From NCBI RefSeq assembly GCF_039532215.1, contig NZ_BAAARN010000004.1:160261-224260 (forward strand): DNA of 64,000 nucleotides. Reading direction: 5' to 3'. The notes under the pieces are model-generated. The model did not search any database and was not told the DNA's origin. It saw nothing but the letters and a program-made list of their open reading frames with translations. This stretch comes from Pedococcus aerophilus (lineage in GTDB: Bacteria; Actinomycetota; Actinomycetes; Actinomycetales; Dermatophilaceae). Both the position numbers and the translations under genes were made by a program. Of this stretch, positions 46,462 to 54,293 are shown in pieces. Positions within the stretch are counted from its first letter, which is position 1; each line of letters starts with the position of its first letter.

Positions 46462-46501
46462 GCTGTCAGTCAAGGACTCCGGCCGGCGACGACCGGCTCC
46501 G

Positions 46502-46538
46502 TTGACGGCGCCTTGACTGGCGTTGACGCGATCTTGAC
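46502..46538. promoter_or_regulatory. Phased TTGAC direct-repeat array upstream of kdp
   Basis: TTGAC occurs at 46502, 46513, 46523 and 46534, with spacings of 11, 10 and 11 bp, so all four copies lie on the same face of the helix. A fifth copy on the opposite strand is at 46469-46473. About 11-bp direct repeats are the usual binding pattern of OmpR/PhoB-type regulators, and KdpE is one. The array lies in the 100-bp gap between kdpF and the divergent channel-like gene. Confidence 0.65.
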
Positions 46539-46548
46539 GGGGGAACCC

Positions 46549-46554
46549 TAGGGT
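46549..46554 (+). promoter_or_regulatory. Leaderless-type -10 box for the channel-like gene
   Basis: TAGGGT, 7 nt before the ATG at 46562. It lies 10 bp downstream of the TTGAC array. Confidence 0.5.
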
Positions 46555-46561
46555 GGTCGCC

Positions 46562-47224
46562 ATGCACGACGTCCTGAAGGCCATCAAGGGCCACCCGAGC
46601 GGGGTCCTGCTCGCGGCCCAGCTCATCGAGGTGCTCGCGTACCCGTTCGCGGGGGACGACCCGCTGGGTCGCACGCTCATCGGCCTCTTCGGCGTCCTCG
46701 TGCTGGCCGTGGCCGTGTATGCCGTCAGGGCGACTCCCGCGCTCACCTGGGTTGCCGTGGTGCTCGGGGTGCCCGTGGTCGGGCTGACGATCACGGAGGG
46801 GTTCTTCCCCTCCAACGACCAGGTGGTGCTCTGGTCCGCGCTCTTCCATGCCGCCTTCTACGGCTACACCGGCTACGGCCTCATCCGGTACCTGTTCGAC
46901 GACTCCTGGGTCACGCGCGACGAGATCTTCGCCGTCGGTGCCAACTTCACGGTCGTGTCGTGGATGTTCGCCTACCTCTTCATGGCGGTCCAGATCATCT
47001 GGCCCGGCTCCTTCATCGCCTACCAGGGCGAGGGGCACCGCACCTTCCTGGAGCTGCTGTACCTGTCGTTCGCCAACCTCACCAGCGTCGGGCTCTCGGA
47101 CGTCACGGCGGTGCTGCCGCACGCCCGGTCGGTCGTCATCATCGAACAGGTGGCGGGAGTCATGTACGTCGCGCTGATCATCGCCCGCGTCGTGGGCCTG
47201 ACCATCACGCGCTGGCGCAACTAG
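46562..47224 (+). CDS. Ion-channel-like membrane protein with altered filter
   Basis: 220 residues. About four to five hydrophobic helices precede a two-helix pore module: ELLYLSFANLTSVGLSDVTA as pore helix and filter region, then VVIIEQVAGVMYVALIIARV as the final helix. This is the Ion_trans_2 layout, but the filter reads TSVGLSD where K+ channels have TVGYGD, so selectivity may differ or be lost. Such degenerate channel proteins recur in actinobacteria. It is divergent from kdpFABC with a shared 100-bp control region, hinting at a role in K+ or turgor balance. An in-frame GTG at 46553 overlaps the -10 box and is rejected. Confidence 0.75.
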   Translation: MHDVLKAIKGHPSGVLLAAQLIEVLAYPFAGDDPLGRTLIGLFGVLVLAVAVYAVRATPALTWVAVVLGVPVVGLTITEGFFPSNDQVVLWSALFHAAFYGYTGYGLIRYLFDDSWVTRDEIFAVGANFTVVSWMFAYLFMAVQIIWPGSFIAYQGEGHRTFLELLYLSFANLTSVGLSDVTAVLPHARSVVIIEQVAGVMYVALIIARVVGLTITRWRN

Positions 47225-48390
47225 GCCTGGTCGGCGACCAACACCGGGGTCGTCTCCTCCACGAGGTCGAGCGCGAAGGTGGCCAGCGCGGCGCGTTCGC
47301 GGGCGAGGCCGAAGGCCTCTGGTGACAACGGTCCGCCCAGCAGCTCGAACGGCATGGCGGACAAGCCGTTGTAGATCATCATGTGCAGGGCGTGGGCGCG
47401 ACGGATCGTCGCCACGTCGACCTCGGTGCCCTCGTCGCGCAGGCCCTCGACGTACGCCGGGACGACGACCCGCTCGAGCCCGGTGAGCTCTGCGGCAGGG
47501 CGACGCCCGAGCTGCACGTCGCCCAGGAGCAGCTGGCCGAGGTCGAACCCGAGGGGCTGGGTGCTCCAGAAGCCGAAGTCGATGAGGACGAGGTCGGGGG
47601 AGTCCGCCGTGCGAAGCAGGTTGTTGGTGCAGGCGTCCCCGTGCGCCGTCCCGAGCGGAACCGCCTCCAGCTCGCGGACGTGGGTCTCGAGGTGGTCGAG
47701 GTGGTCCAGCAGACGGTGGCGCAGCCGCGGTCCGAACGTCTCGGCGAGGAGGGGGTGCTGCCACAGCCCGTCGTCGTGGAGCATCGGCACGACCTGCCCG
47801 GCGAGGCGGCCGGTGGTGTACGACCGCACCGACCGCCAGTGGTCCGCCTCACCGAGGGACGACAGCGGTCGGACCGCGGGGCTCGCGGCCAGCCGACCGA
47901 GCAGGCGGGCAGCGTGCTCGACGTCGGCTGTCGGCCAGAGGTGGTCGACGACCGGCACGGCCTCGAGCCAGACGGCGGACGACAGCTCGTCGAGGTCGTG
48001 GACGCCGACGGCGCGCGGCATGGTCAGGCCGTCGGGCAGCCGGTCGCGCAGGTCGCTGCGGTAGACGAGCGGCTCGGTCCGCCAGGGGACCCCTGCCGCG
48101 GCGACCTCGCGGAGCTCCGGGGGGACGCCGGCGAACATCGGCGACCGGGACCACGCCTCGACGTGCTTGACGAAGAACCGGAAGGGCAGGTCGCCATCCG
48201 GTGTCGCTGCGGTGCCGGACACCCAGTAGCGGCCGGCGGTGGTGATGGCCGGCAGGTCGTACGGCACCACCTCTGCGGCCGACTCCCGGAGCGTGACGTC
48301 CTCGCGGGCGACCCCGGCCCAGCGCGCCACCATGTCCTCGAGCGTCTCGTCGGAGACGTCGGCCGGACCCAGCAAGGACCGAGCACCCAT
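47221..48390 (-). CDS. Aminoglycoside-phosphotransferase-fold (APH) kinase
   Basis: 389 residues. The kinase catalytic loop is LGTAHGDACTNNLLRTADSP and the metal site is LVLIDFGFWST, in the order and spacing of APH/choline-kinase-fold proteins. The N-terminal half has weaker homology (RFFVKHVEAWSRSP region). It may phosphorylate an antibiotic or a metabolite such as a sugar or amine; the substrate cannot be told. ATG at 48390 is preceded by three in-frame GTGs and a GGGGG run, so the exact start is uncertain. It is divergent from a MarR gene across a 58-bp gap with an inverted repeat. Confidence 0.75.
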   Translation of the reverse strand: MGARSLLGPADVSDETLEDMVARWAGVAREDVTLRESAAEVVPYDLPAITTAGRYWVSGTAATPDGDLPFRFFVKHVEAWSRSPMFAGVPPELREVAAAGVPWRTEPLVYRSDLRDRLPDGLTMPRAVGVHDLDELSSAVWLEAVPVVDHLWPTADVEHAARLLGRLAASPAVRPLSSLGEADHWRSVRSYTTGRLAGQVVPMLHDDGLWQHPLLAETFGPRLRHRLLDHLDHLETHVRELEAVPLGTAHGDACTNNLLRTADSPDLVLIDFGFWSTQPLGFDLGQLLLGDVQLGRRPAAELTGLERVVVPAYVEGLRDEGTEVDVATIRRAHALHMMIYNGLSAMPFELLGGPLSPEAFGLARERAALATFALDLVEETTPVLVADQA

Positions 48391-48408
48391 CACCACCACC
48401 CCCAGCGG

Positions 48409-48449
48409 TAAAGCAACTTTCCTAGCTTCCAGATGGTAAACTTGCTTTA
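48409..48449. promoter_or_regulatory. Inverted-repeat operator between the APH and MarR genes
   Basis: Arms TAAAGCAA (48409-48416) and TTGCTTTA (48442-48449) are exact complements 25 bp apart. They flank the MarR -10 box, and the right arm reaches its start codon. AT-rich in a GC-rich background, as for the other MarR operator in this window. Confidence 0.6.
48437..48442 (+). promoter_or_regulatory. Leaderless-type -10 box for the second MarR gene
   Basis: TAAACT, 6 nt before the ATG at 48449. Confidence 0.5.
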
Positions 48450-48886
48450 TGACCAGGGTCAAGGGGGCGGTGGGGCCCGACGCGCACGTGCTCGCCCTGA
48501 CCGGTCTGGTGCTCGAGCACTTCCGCGACCTCGTCGCGGAGGAGGACTGGGGTGGTCTGCGCTCCTCGCACTTCCGCGTCCTCGGCCACGTGCCGGGCGA
48601 GGGGGTCACCATCACCGAGCTCGCCGACCGCCTGGGCATGACCAAGCAGGGCTGCGGGCAGTTCGTCACCGGCATGGTCGAGCTCGGGCTCGTCGAGACC
48701 GGTCAGGACCCCGGCGACCGCCGGGTCCGGTTGGTCACCCTCACGGAACGGGGACGACGGATGAACGAGAGGTTCGAGCGGCGGGTCGCCGAGGTCGAGC
48801 AGGAGTGGGCGCAGCGCGTCGGGCCGCGACGCTACGCCACGTTCCGCGCTGTCCTGGCCGAGCTGGCCCCACAGCCCAGAGGCTAG
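48449..48886 (+). CDS. MarR family transcriptional regulator
   Basis: 145 residues. The winged helix is TITELADRLGMTKQGCGQFV for the HTH and QDPGDRRVRLVTLTERGRR for the wing, with dimerising helices at both ends. A single cysteine sits in the recognition helix (KQGCGQF), so oxidation could affect binding. It is divergent from the APH-fold kinase; autorepression and repression of the kinase are likely. It is convergent with the dipeptidase gene, 21 bp apart. Confidence 0.87.
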   Translation: MTRVKGAVGPDAHVLALTGLVLEHFRDLVAEEDWGGLRSSHFRVLGHVPGEGVTITELADRLGMTKQGCGQFVTGMVELGLVETGQDPGDRRVRLVTLTERGRRMNERFERRVAEVEQEWAQRVGPRRYATFRAVLAELAPQPRG

Positions 48887-48907
48887 GTGCAGCTGGGCGC
48901 GGCCAGG

Positions 48908-50125
48908 TCAGGCGTCGGTCGCAGGCGGCTCGGCGCCGTCGAGCTCGGCGATCGTCGCGAGGCTCGGGCCGCGCTCGGCCTGGAGCCGCACGGCACCCTC
49001 CTCGGCCTCGTGCAGGACGCGCACGATGTTGCCGCTGGTCAGCTTGCCGAGGTCGTCGTCGGACCAGCCCCGCTCGGCCAGGGCCTCGAGCAGCGCCGGG
49101 TAGCAGCTCACGTCCTCCAGGCCGGCGGGCAGCTCACCGACGCCGTCGTAGTCGCCGCCGACGCCGACGTGGTCGATGCCCGCGACCTCGCGGACGTGCT
49201 CGCAGTGGCGCACCACGTCCTCGAGCGTCGCGCCGGGGGCCGGGGCGGCCTTCTCCTTGTAGGCCCTGCCCCACGCCTCGAACGCGGGGCCGTCCGCCTG
49301 GGTGACCCCTGCCTCGGCCGCCGCCGCGACGGCCTCGGCCTGCCACGCGGCGGCGTCCGGGTTCACGAACTTGGGCACGAAGGTCACCATGCAGACGCCG
49401 TTGTTGTCGCGGAGCGTCTCGAGCACGTCGTCGGGGACGTTGCGGGGGCTGTCGGCGACAGCACGTGCCGAGGAGTGGCTGAAGATCGCCGGGACCTCGG
49501 CCACGCGGAGGGCGTCGCGCATCGTGTCGGCAGACACGTGGGACAGGTCGACGAGCATCCCGATCCGGTTCATCTCGCGGACCACCTCGACGCCGAACGC
49601 CGACAGGCCGCCGAGCACGGGGGCGTCCGTCCCCGAGTCGGCCCACGGGACGTTGCTGTTGTGCGTCAGCGTCATGTAGCGGACGCCGAGCACGTGCAGC
49701 ATGCGCAGCGTCGCCAGCGAGCTGTTGATCGAGTGACCACCCTCGGCGCCCAGCAGCGAGGCGATCCGCCCGGACCCCCAGGCCGCCGCGATGTCGGCGG
49801 CGGTCCGTGCGAAGGCGAGGTCGGCGCCATACCTCGCGACCATCTGGTGACCGGCGTCGATCTGCTCCAGGGTCGCGCTCACCGCGTCGTCGCCGGAGAG
49901 GTCGGCCGGCACGAACACCGACCAGAACTGGCCCCCGACGCCCCCGGCACGCAGGCGGGGGAGGTCGGTGTGGGTGGGAGTGCCGCCGGCGGCGATGTCG
50001 AGGCGGTCGAAGTCGTAGCCCACCTGCTCACGTGCCTCCCACAGGAGGTCGTTGTGCCCGTCGATGACGGGGTGCTGGCGCAGCACGGCTGCGATGCGGT
50101 CGGCGATGGTCGTCGCGGCGGTCAT
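48908..50125 (-). CDS. Membrane dipeptidase (M19, renal dipeptidase family)
   Basis: 405 residues. Zinc ligands are in [10 protein letters not shown] near the N-terminus; further on come [40 protein letters not shown] and [15 protein letters not shown], all family signatures. There is no signal peptide, so it probably acts in the cytoplasm on dipeptides, including D-amino-acid-containing ones. The start at 50125 is supported by TAGCGT 7 nt upstream. It is divergent from rimO with only 33 bp between start codons. Confidence 0.9.
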   Translation of the reverse strand: MTAATTIADRIAAVLRQHPVIDGHNDLLWEAREQVGYDFDRLDIAAGGTPTHTDLPRLRAGGVGGQFWSVFVPADLSGDDAVSATLEQIDAGHQMVARYGADLAFARTAADIAAAWGSGRIASLLGAEGGHSINSSLATLRMLHVLGVRYMTLTHNSNVPWADSGTDAPVLGGLSAFGVEVVREMNRIGMLVDLSHVSADTMRDALRVAEVPAIFSHSSARAVADSPRNVPDDVLETLRDNNGVCMVTFVPKFVNPDAAAWQAEAVAAAAEAGVTQADGPAFEAWGRAYKEKAAPAPGATLEDVVRHCEHVREVAGIDHVGVGGDYDGVGELPAGLEDVSCYPALLEALAERGWSDDDLGKLTSGNIVRVLHEAEEGAVRLQAERGPSLATIAELDGAEPPATDA

Positions 50126-50132
50126 GGTGGCC

Positions 50133-50138
50133 ACGCTA
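50133..50138 (-). promoter_or_regulatory. Leaderless-type -10 box for the dipeptidase gene
   Basis: TAGCGT on the minus strand, 7 nt before the ATG at 50125. Its -35 region would fall on the rimO start codon. Confidence 0.5.
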
Positions 50139-50145
50139 CTCACCG

Positions 50146-50151
50146 TAGAGT
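50146..50151 (+). promoter_or_regulatory. Leaderless-type -10 box for rimO
   Basis: TAGAGT, 7 nt before the rimO ATG at 50159. It is separated from the opposing -10 box by 7 bp. Confidence 0.5.
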
Positions 50152-50158
50152 GGACGCC

Positions 50159-51733
50159 ATGAGTTCGACCGAACAGCGCAGCGTGGCCCTCGTGACCCTG
50201 GGGTGCACCCGCAACGAGGTCGACTCGGAGGAGCTGGCCGGTCGGCTGGCCGCCGAGGGATGGCTCCTCGTCGACGACGCGGACGACGCCGACGTGGCGG
50301 TCGTCAACACCTGCGGGTTCGTCGAGCAGGCGAAGAAGGACTCCATCGACGTCCTGCTCGAGGCCTCCGCGCGCAAGGGCCAGTCGAAGACGCAGAAGGT
50401 CGTCGCGGTCGGCTGCCTCGCCGAGCGGTACGGCAAGCAGCTCGCCGCCGAGCTGCCCGAGGCCGATGCGGTGCTGGGCTTCGACTCCTACGCCGACATG
50501 TCGAGCCACCTGCGCGCGATCCTCGACGGCAAGACCCCTGAGTCGCACACGCCCGGCGACCGCCGCCGCCTGCTCCCGCTCTCGCCGGTCCAGCGCCAGG
50601 CCGGGTCGGTCGGTGTCGCCCTCCCCGGCCACGGTGGACCCTCCGGTCCGGCGGCCACCTCGTCGAGCATCCCGTCCCAGGACGGCACCTCGCCCGAGCA
50701 GGTCGCCTCCAGCAAGCCGGTCGACGTCACGATCGAGGGACCGGTGCCGGCCTCCGGCCCCCGCGTCATCCGCGCCCGGCTCGACGGCCGCCCGTGGGCG
50801 CCGCTGAAGATCGCCAGCGGCTGCGACCGGCGCTGCGCGTTCTGCGCGATCCCGTCGTTCCGCGGGGCGTTCGTCTCGCGGCGACCGATGGACATCGTCG
50901 CCGAGGCGCGCTGGCTGGGGGAGCGCGGTGTCAAGGAGCTCTTCCTGGTCAGCGAGAACTCCACGTCCTACGGCAAGGACCTCGGCGACATCGGCCTGCT
51001 CGAGAAGCTGCTGCCCGAGCTCACCGCCGTGCCCGGCATCGAGCGGGTGCGCGTCTCGTACCTGCAGCCCGCCGAGATCCGCCCCGACCTGCTCGACGCC
51101 ATGGCGTCGGTCCCCGGCGTCGTCCCGTACTTCGACATCTCCTTCCAGCACGCCTCGGCCACGCTGCTGCGCTCGATGCGCCGGTTCGGGGGGCGCGAGG
51201 CGTTCCTCGGCCTGCTCGACGAGGTCCGCGCCCGCGCACCGAAGGCCGGCATCCGCAGCAACGTCATCGTCGGCTTCCCCGGCGAGACCGAGGCCGACCT
51301 CGACGAGCTCGAGGCCTTCCTCGTGGCCGCCCGACTCGACGTCGTCGGCGTGTTCGGCTACTCCGACGAGGACGGCACCGAGGCGGAGTCGTATGGCGAC
51401 AAGCTGCCCGACCACGTCGTCACCGAGCGGGTGGCCCGGTTCACGGCGCTCATCGAGGAGCTCAACCTCCAGCGGGCCGAGGAGCGCATCGGTGAGACCG
51501 TCGAGGTGCTCGTCGAGTCGATCCCGGCGCTCCCCGCCGACGCGGTGGACGCCGACGACTTCGACGAGGACGAGGACGTGATGGTGGTCGGCCGCGCCGC
51601 GCACCAGGGGCCCGACGTCGACGGCGTCACCCTGCTGTCGCCGCAGGACTGGCCGGGCCTGGCCGTCGGCGACATCGTGCGCGCGGTGGTGGTGGCAACC
51701 GAGGGCATCGACCTCGTGGCAGAGCCCGCATGA
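50159..51733 (+). CDS. rimO: Ribosomal protein S12 methylthiotransferase
   Basis: 524 residues. A radical-SAM enzyme that adds a methylthio group to an aspartate of S12. The N-terminal domain binds one 4Fe-4S cluster (C16 in VTLGC, then NTCGF and VGCLAER). The radical SAM cluster is C222-x3-C226-x2-C229 in [17 protein letters not shown] domain ends the protein. A Ser/Pro/Gly-rich insert of about 75 residues (about 140-215) separates the two cluster domains. rimO-pgsA-cinA-clgR follow in order. Confidence 0.95.
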   Translation: MSSTEQRSVALVTLGCTRNEVDSEELAGRLAAEGWLLVDDADDADVAVVNTCGFVEQAKKDSIDVLLEASARKGQSKTQKVVAVGCLAERYGKQLAAELPEADAVLGFDSYADMSSHLRAILDGKTPESHTPGDRRRLLPLSPVQRQAGSVGVALPGHGGPSGPAATSSSIPSQDGTSPEQVASSKPVDVTIEGPVPASGPRVIRARLDGRPWAPLKIASGCDRRCAFCAIPSFRGAFVSRRPMDIVAEARWLGERGVKELFLVSENSTSYGKDLGDIGLLEKLLPELTAVPGIERVRVSYLQPAEIRPDLLDAMASVPGVVPYFDISFQHASATLLRSMRRFGGREAFLGLLDEVRARAPKAGIRSNVIVGFPGETEADLDELEAFLVAARLDVVGVFGYSDEDGTEAESYGDKLPDHVVTERVARFTALIEELNLQRAEERIGETVEVLVESIPALPADAVDADDFDEDEDVMVVGRAAHQGPDVDGVTLLSPQDWPGLAVGDIVRAVVVATEGIDLVAEPA

Positions 51734-52392
51734 GCGAGTCCGCCCCCCTGCCGGACCCCATGACCGAGCCGGTGTCGACGCCGACACCGAGCGCCTGGAA
51801 CATCGCGAATGCCCTCACCGTCTCGCGGATCCTGCTGGTCCCCGTCTACGGCTGGCTGCTGCTGGCCGGCAGCGGGCACAACGCCACCATGCGCTGGTGG
51901 GCTGCCGCGGTGTTCGTCATCGCCACCGCCACCGATCGGGTCGATGGTGACATCGCCCGGAGCCGGGGCCTGATCACCAACTTCGGCAAGATCGCCGACC
52001 CCATCGCCGACAAGGCCCTGATGAGCATGGCGTTCATCGGACTCGCCTCGCTCGGCGACCTCCCGTGGTGGATCACCGTCGTCGTGCTGGTCCGTGAGTG
52101 GGGCGTGACCGCCATGCGGTTCGTCGTGATCCGGCACGGGGTCATGCCGGCCGGACGCGGCGGCAAGGTGAAGACGGCCCTGCAGAGCCTGGGCCTCACG
52201 CTGTTCACCCTGCCCCTGACGACCTTCCCCGGCTCGGACGTCTGGCAGCTCGTGGCCTGGCTCGTGCTGGGCCTGGCCGTCCTCGTGACGGTGGTGACCG
52301 GGCTCGACATCGCCTACAAGGCGCACCGCCTGCGGCAGACCAGCGAGCGGGCCGCGATGAAGCGCGCTGCCCGGGCCGCCCGTCGGCGATGA
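51730..52392 (+). CDS. pgsA: CDP-diacylglycerol-glycerol-3-phosphate 3-phosphatidyltransferase
   Basis: 220 residues. The CDP-alcohol phosphotransferase motif is complete: D69, D72, G73, A76, R77, G86, D90 and D94 in the D-x2-DG-x2-AR-x8-G-x3-D-x3-D pattern. About five membrane helices surround it. It makes phosphatidylglycerol phosphate, the precursor of PG and cardiolipin. The start overlaps the rimO stop as ATGA. The tail is basic ([10 protein letters not shown]). Confidence 0.92.
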   Translation: MSESAPLPDPMTEPVSTPTPSAWNIANALTVSRILLVPVYGWLLLAGSGHNATMRWWAAAVFVIATATDRVDGDIARSRGLITNFGKIADPIADKALMSMAFIGLASLGDLPWWITVVVLVREWGVTAMRFVVIRHGVMPAGRGGKVKTALQSLGLTLFTLPLTTFPGSDVWQLVAWLVLGLAVLVTVVTGLDIAYKAHRLRQTSERAAMKRAARAARRR

Positions 52393-52405
52393 CCGGACCC
52401 CGGCC

Positions 52406-52960
52406 GTGAGCACGCGCCGTACGCCTGCAGACGTCGTCGCCCAGCTCCGTGGTGCCGGCCGCACGGTCGCGACCGCCGAGTCCCTGACCGGCGGACTCGT
52501 GTGCGCGGTGCTCACCGACGTGCCCGGGGCGTCCGCGGTCGTCCGCGGTGGTGTCGTGAGCTATGCGACCGACCTCAAGGTCTCGCTGCTCGGCGTCGAC
52601 GAGGACGTCCTGGCGGCTCCCGGCGGTGCCGTGCAGCCCCGGGTGGCTCAGGAGATGGCCCTGGGTGTGACCCGCTCGTGCTCCGCCGACCTCGGGGTCG
52701 CCACCACCGGCGTCGCCGGCCCGGACCCGCAGGACGGCCAACCCGTCGGGACGGTGTTCGTCGCCGTGGCGCTCGCGGGACAGGCCGCCGGCGAGGTCGC
52801 GGTGCGCGCGCTGCAGCTCCGTGGCGACCGCTCTGAGATCCGTCGTGACTCCGTGGCCGAGGCGGTCGACCTCCTCGGCCAGGTCATCGAGGCCGTCGGC
52901 GCGTCGGGGTGGACGCGCGGGGCCGGTCGGGCGGAAGATTCCGGCCGTGGCTTTCGTTGA
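52406..52960 (+). CDS. cinA: CinA C-terminal-domain nicotinamide-nucleotide amidohydrolase
   Basis: 184 residues. TVATAESLTGGLVCAVLTDV and GATTGVAGPDPQDGQPVGTV-like blocks (here VATTGVAGPDPQDGQPVGTV) are the CinA/PncC signatures. It is the short form without the N-terminal MoCF domain. It deamidates nicotinamide mononucleotide in NAD salvage. The start is GTG 13 bp after the pgsA stop. It precedes clgR, the usual actinobacterial order. Confidence 0.9.
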   Translation: MSTRRTPADVVAQLRGAGRTVATAESLTGGLVCAVLTDVPGASAVVRGGVVSYATDLKVSLLGVDEDVLAAPGGAVQPRVAQEMALGVTRSCSADLGVATTGVAGPDPQDGQPVGTVFVAVALAGQAAGEVAVRALQLRGDRSEIRRDSVAEAVDLLGQVIEAVGASGWTRGAGRAEDSGRGFR

Positions 52961-53065
52961 CCTGTGCATGGCGCACGTTTCCCCAAACCTGCGCGCGCAG
53001 CGTCAGGGGTGCGGGGTACCGTGGTCCCGTACCCGTTGCACCGGCGACCACGTGAAGGAGGCGTC

Positions 53066-53365
53066 ATGATCTTGCTCCGTCGTGAACTCGGTGACGTCCT
53101 CCGCGAGCAGCGCCAGTCCCAGGGACGCACCCTGCGCGAGGTGTCTGCTGCTGCGTCGGTGTCGCTGGGATACCTCAGCGAGGTCGAGCGCGGGGAGAAG
53201 GAAGCCTCCTCCGAGCTGTTGTCCTCGATCTGCGGTGCGCTGCACCTGCCGCTGTCCGAGGTGCTGGGTCAGGTCTCCGAGCGCGTCGCCGAGACCGAGG
53301 CGCTGACGGCCCCGGTGTCCCTGCCCCTGAAGACCGCCCCGCTGGTGTCGGCCTCCGCCGCCTGA
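53066..53365 (+). CDS. clgR: ClgR-type XRE transcriptional activator
   Basis: 99 residues. The HTH is [20 protein letters not shown], followed by [20 protein letters not shown] and HLPLSEVL, nearly diagnostic for ClgR/PopR-like regulators, which activate clp protease and recA-region genes under stress. The C-terminus ends in hydrophobic small residues (VSASAA), the kind of tail Clp proteases recognise in ClgR itself. ATG at 53066 has AAGGAGG 5-11 nt upstream, ruling out the longer in-frame reading. Confidence 0.9.
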   Translation: MILLRRELGDVLREQRQSQGRTLREVSAAASVSLGYLSEVERGEKEASSELLSSICGALHLPLSEVLGQVSERVAETEALTAPVSLPLKTAPLVSASAA

Positions 53366-53372
53366 CCGTCCT

Positions 53373-54239
53373 TCACGCGCGCCGGTAGGGCTGGGCCCGC
53401 CCGCCCGAGGATCCCATCGGGCGTTGTGGTCTGCCGTCGTCGGTGGGACCGAGACCGCCCTGGCAGCTCGGGCAGTAGAACATCGTCCGTTCCTGGGGGG
53501 CCTTGCCGATCATGGCCACGCGGATGCCGGTGCCACATCGGCGGCACGGACGGCCCGAGCGGGCGTGCACGAAGCTCTCCTCGCCCCGGCGCCGCACCCC
53601 GGTGCTCGACTGCACCGCGTGGTGCCGGGCGGTGTCGAGCAGGCGGTGCGCGCGGTCGACCACCCGTTCGATGGTCCCGTCGGGCAGCTCGGCCGGCGCC
53701 GACCACGGGGGGACCTTCTCCATGAAGAGGCTCTCCGACGCCCAGAGGGTGCCCACCCCGGCGAGGTTGCGCTGGTCGAGCAGGGCCGCACCGATCGTCG
53801 TGCTGGACGCACGCAGGTTGGCGATCGCCCTCTCGGCGTCCCAGTCGGGGCCGAGGACGTCGGGGCCGAGGTGGCCGACGACGTCGGACTCGCGGTTGGT
53901 GGGGAGCAGCTCGAGCATCCCCAGGCGCAGGCCGAGCGCGGTCCACTCCTGCGTGCCGACAGCAGCGCGCAGGTCGGCCCGGCGCAGCCACCGGCCGGTG
54001 TCGGCGGGTGCCTCGACGCGCCACTGGCCCTCCATGCGCAGGTGCGAGTGCATCGTGACGCCGTTGTCCAGCCGGTGCAGGACGTGCTTGCCCCGGCTGA
54101 CGACCTCGGTCGTCGTGGCGCCCCGGAAGTCGGTGGTGGCGATCTCGGGGAAGCGCACGTCCCAGAGTGTGATCTCCTGACCGGCCACGGCACGGTGCAG
54201 CCGCGTCGCGGTGCGCCAGACCGTGTCGCCCTCAGGCAC
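53373..54239 (-). CDS. nei: Fpg/Nei-family DNA glycosylase (endonuclease VIII type)
   Basis: 288 residues. It starts with the catalytic MPEGDTVWR, P2 being the Schiff-base nucleophile and E3 the general acid. The H2TH region includes LLDQRNLAGVGTLWASESLF. The zinc finger is CRRCGTGIR followed later by YCPSC. It excises oxidised bases. It lies 54 bp downstream of lhr on the same strand, a pairing also known in mycobacteria. Confidence 0.92.
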   Translation of the reverse strand: MPEGDTVWRTATRLHRAVAGQEITLWDVRFPEIATTDFRGATTTEVVSRGKHVLHRLDNGVTMHSHLRMEGQWRVEAPADTGRWLRRADLRAAVGTQEWTALGLRLGMLELLPTNRESDVVGHLGPDVLGPDWDAERAIANLRASSTTIGAALLDQRNLAGVGTLWASESLFMEKVPPWSAPAELPDGTIERVVDRAHRLLDTARHHAVQSSTGVRRRGEESFVHARSGRPCRRCGTGIRVAMIGKAPQERTMFYCPSCQGGLGPTDDGRPQRPMGSSGGRAQPYRRA

Positions 54240-54293
54240 GCCGGATCCCGGCCGGGTGGGACAGCGCCTCTGGGGTGCGTCGAACAGGCGGTC

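Noticed and set aside
46553-46561. GTG at 46553 as the start of the channel-like gene
   Set aside because: It lies within the TAGGGT box; the ATG at 46562 has the normal 7-nt leaderless spacing.
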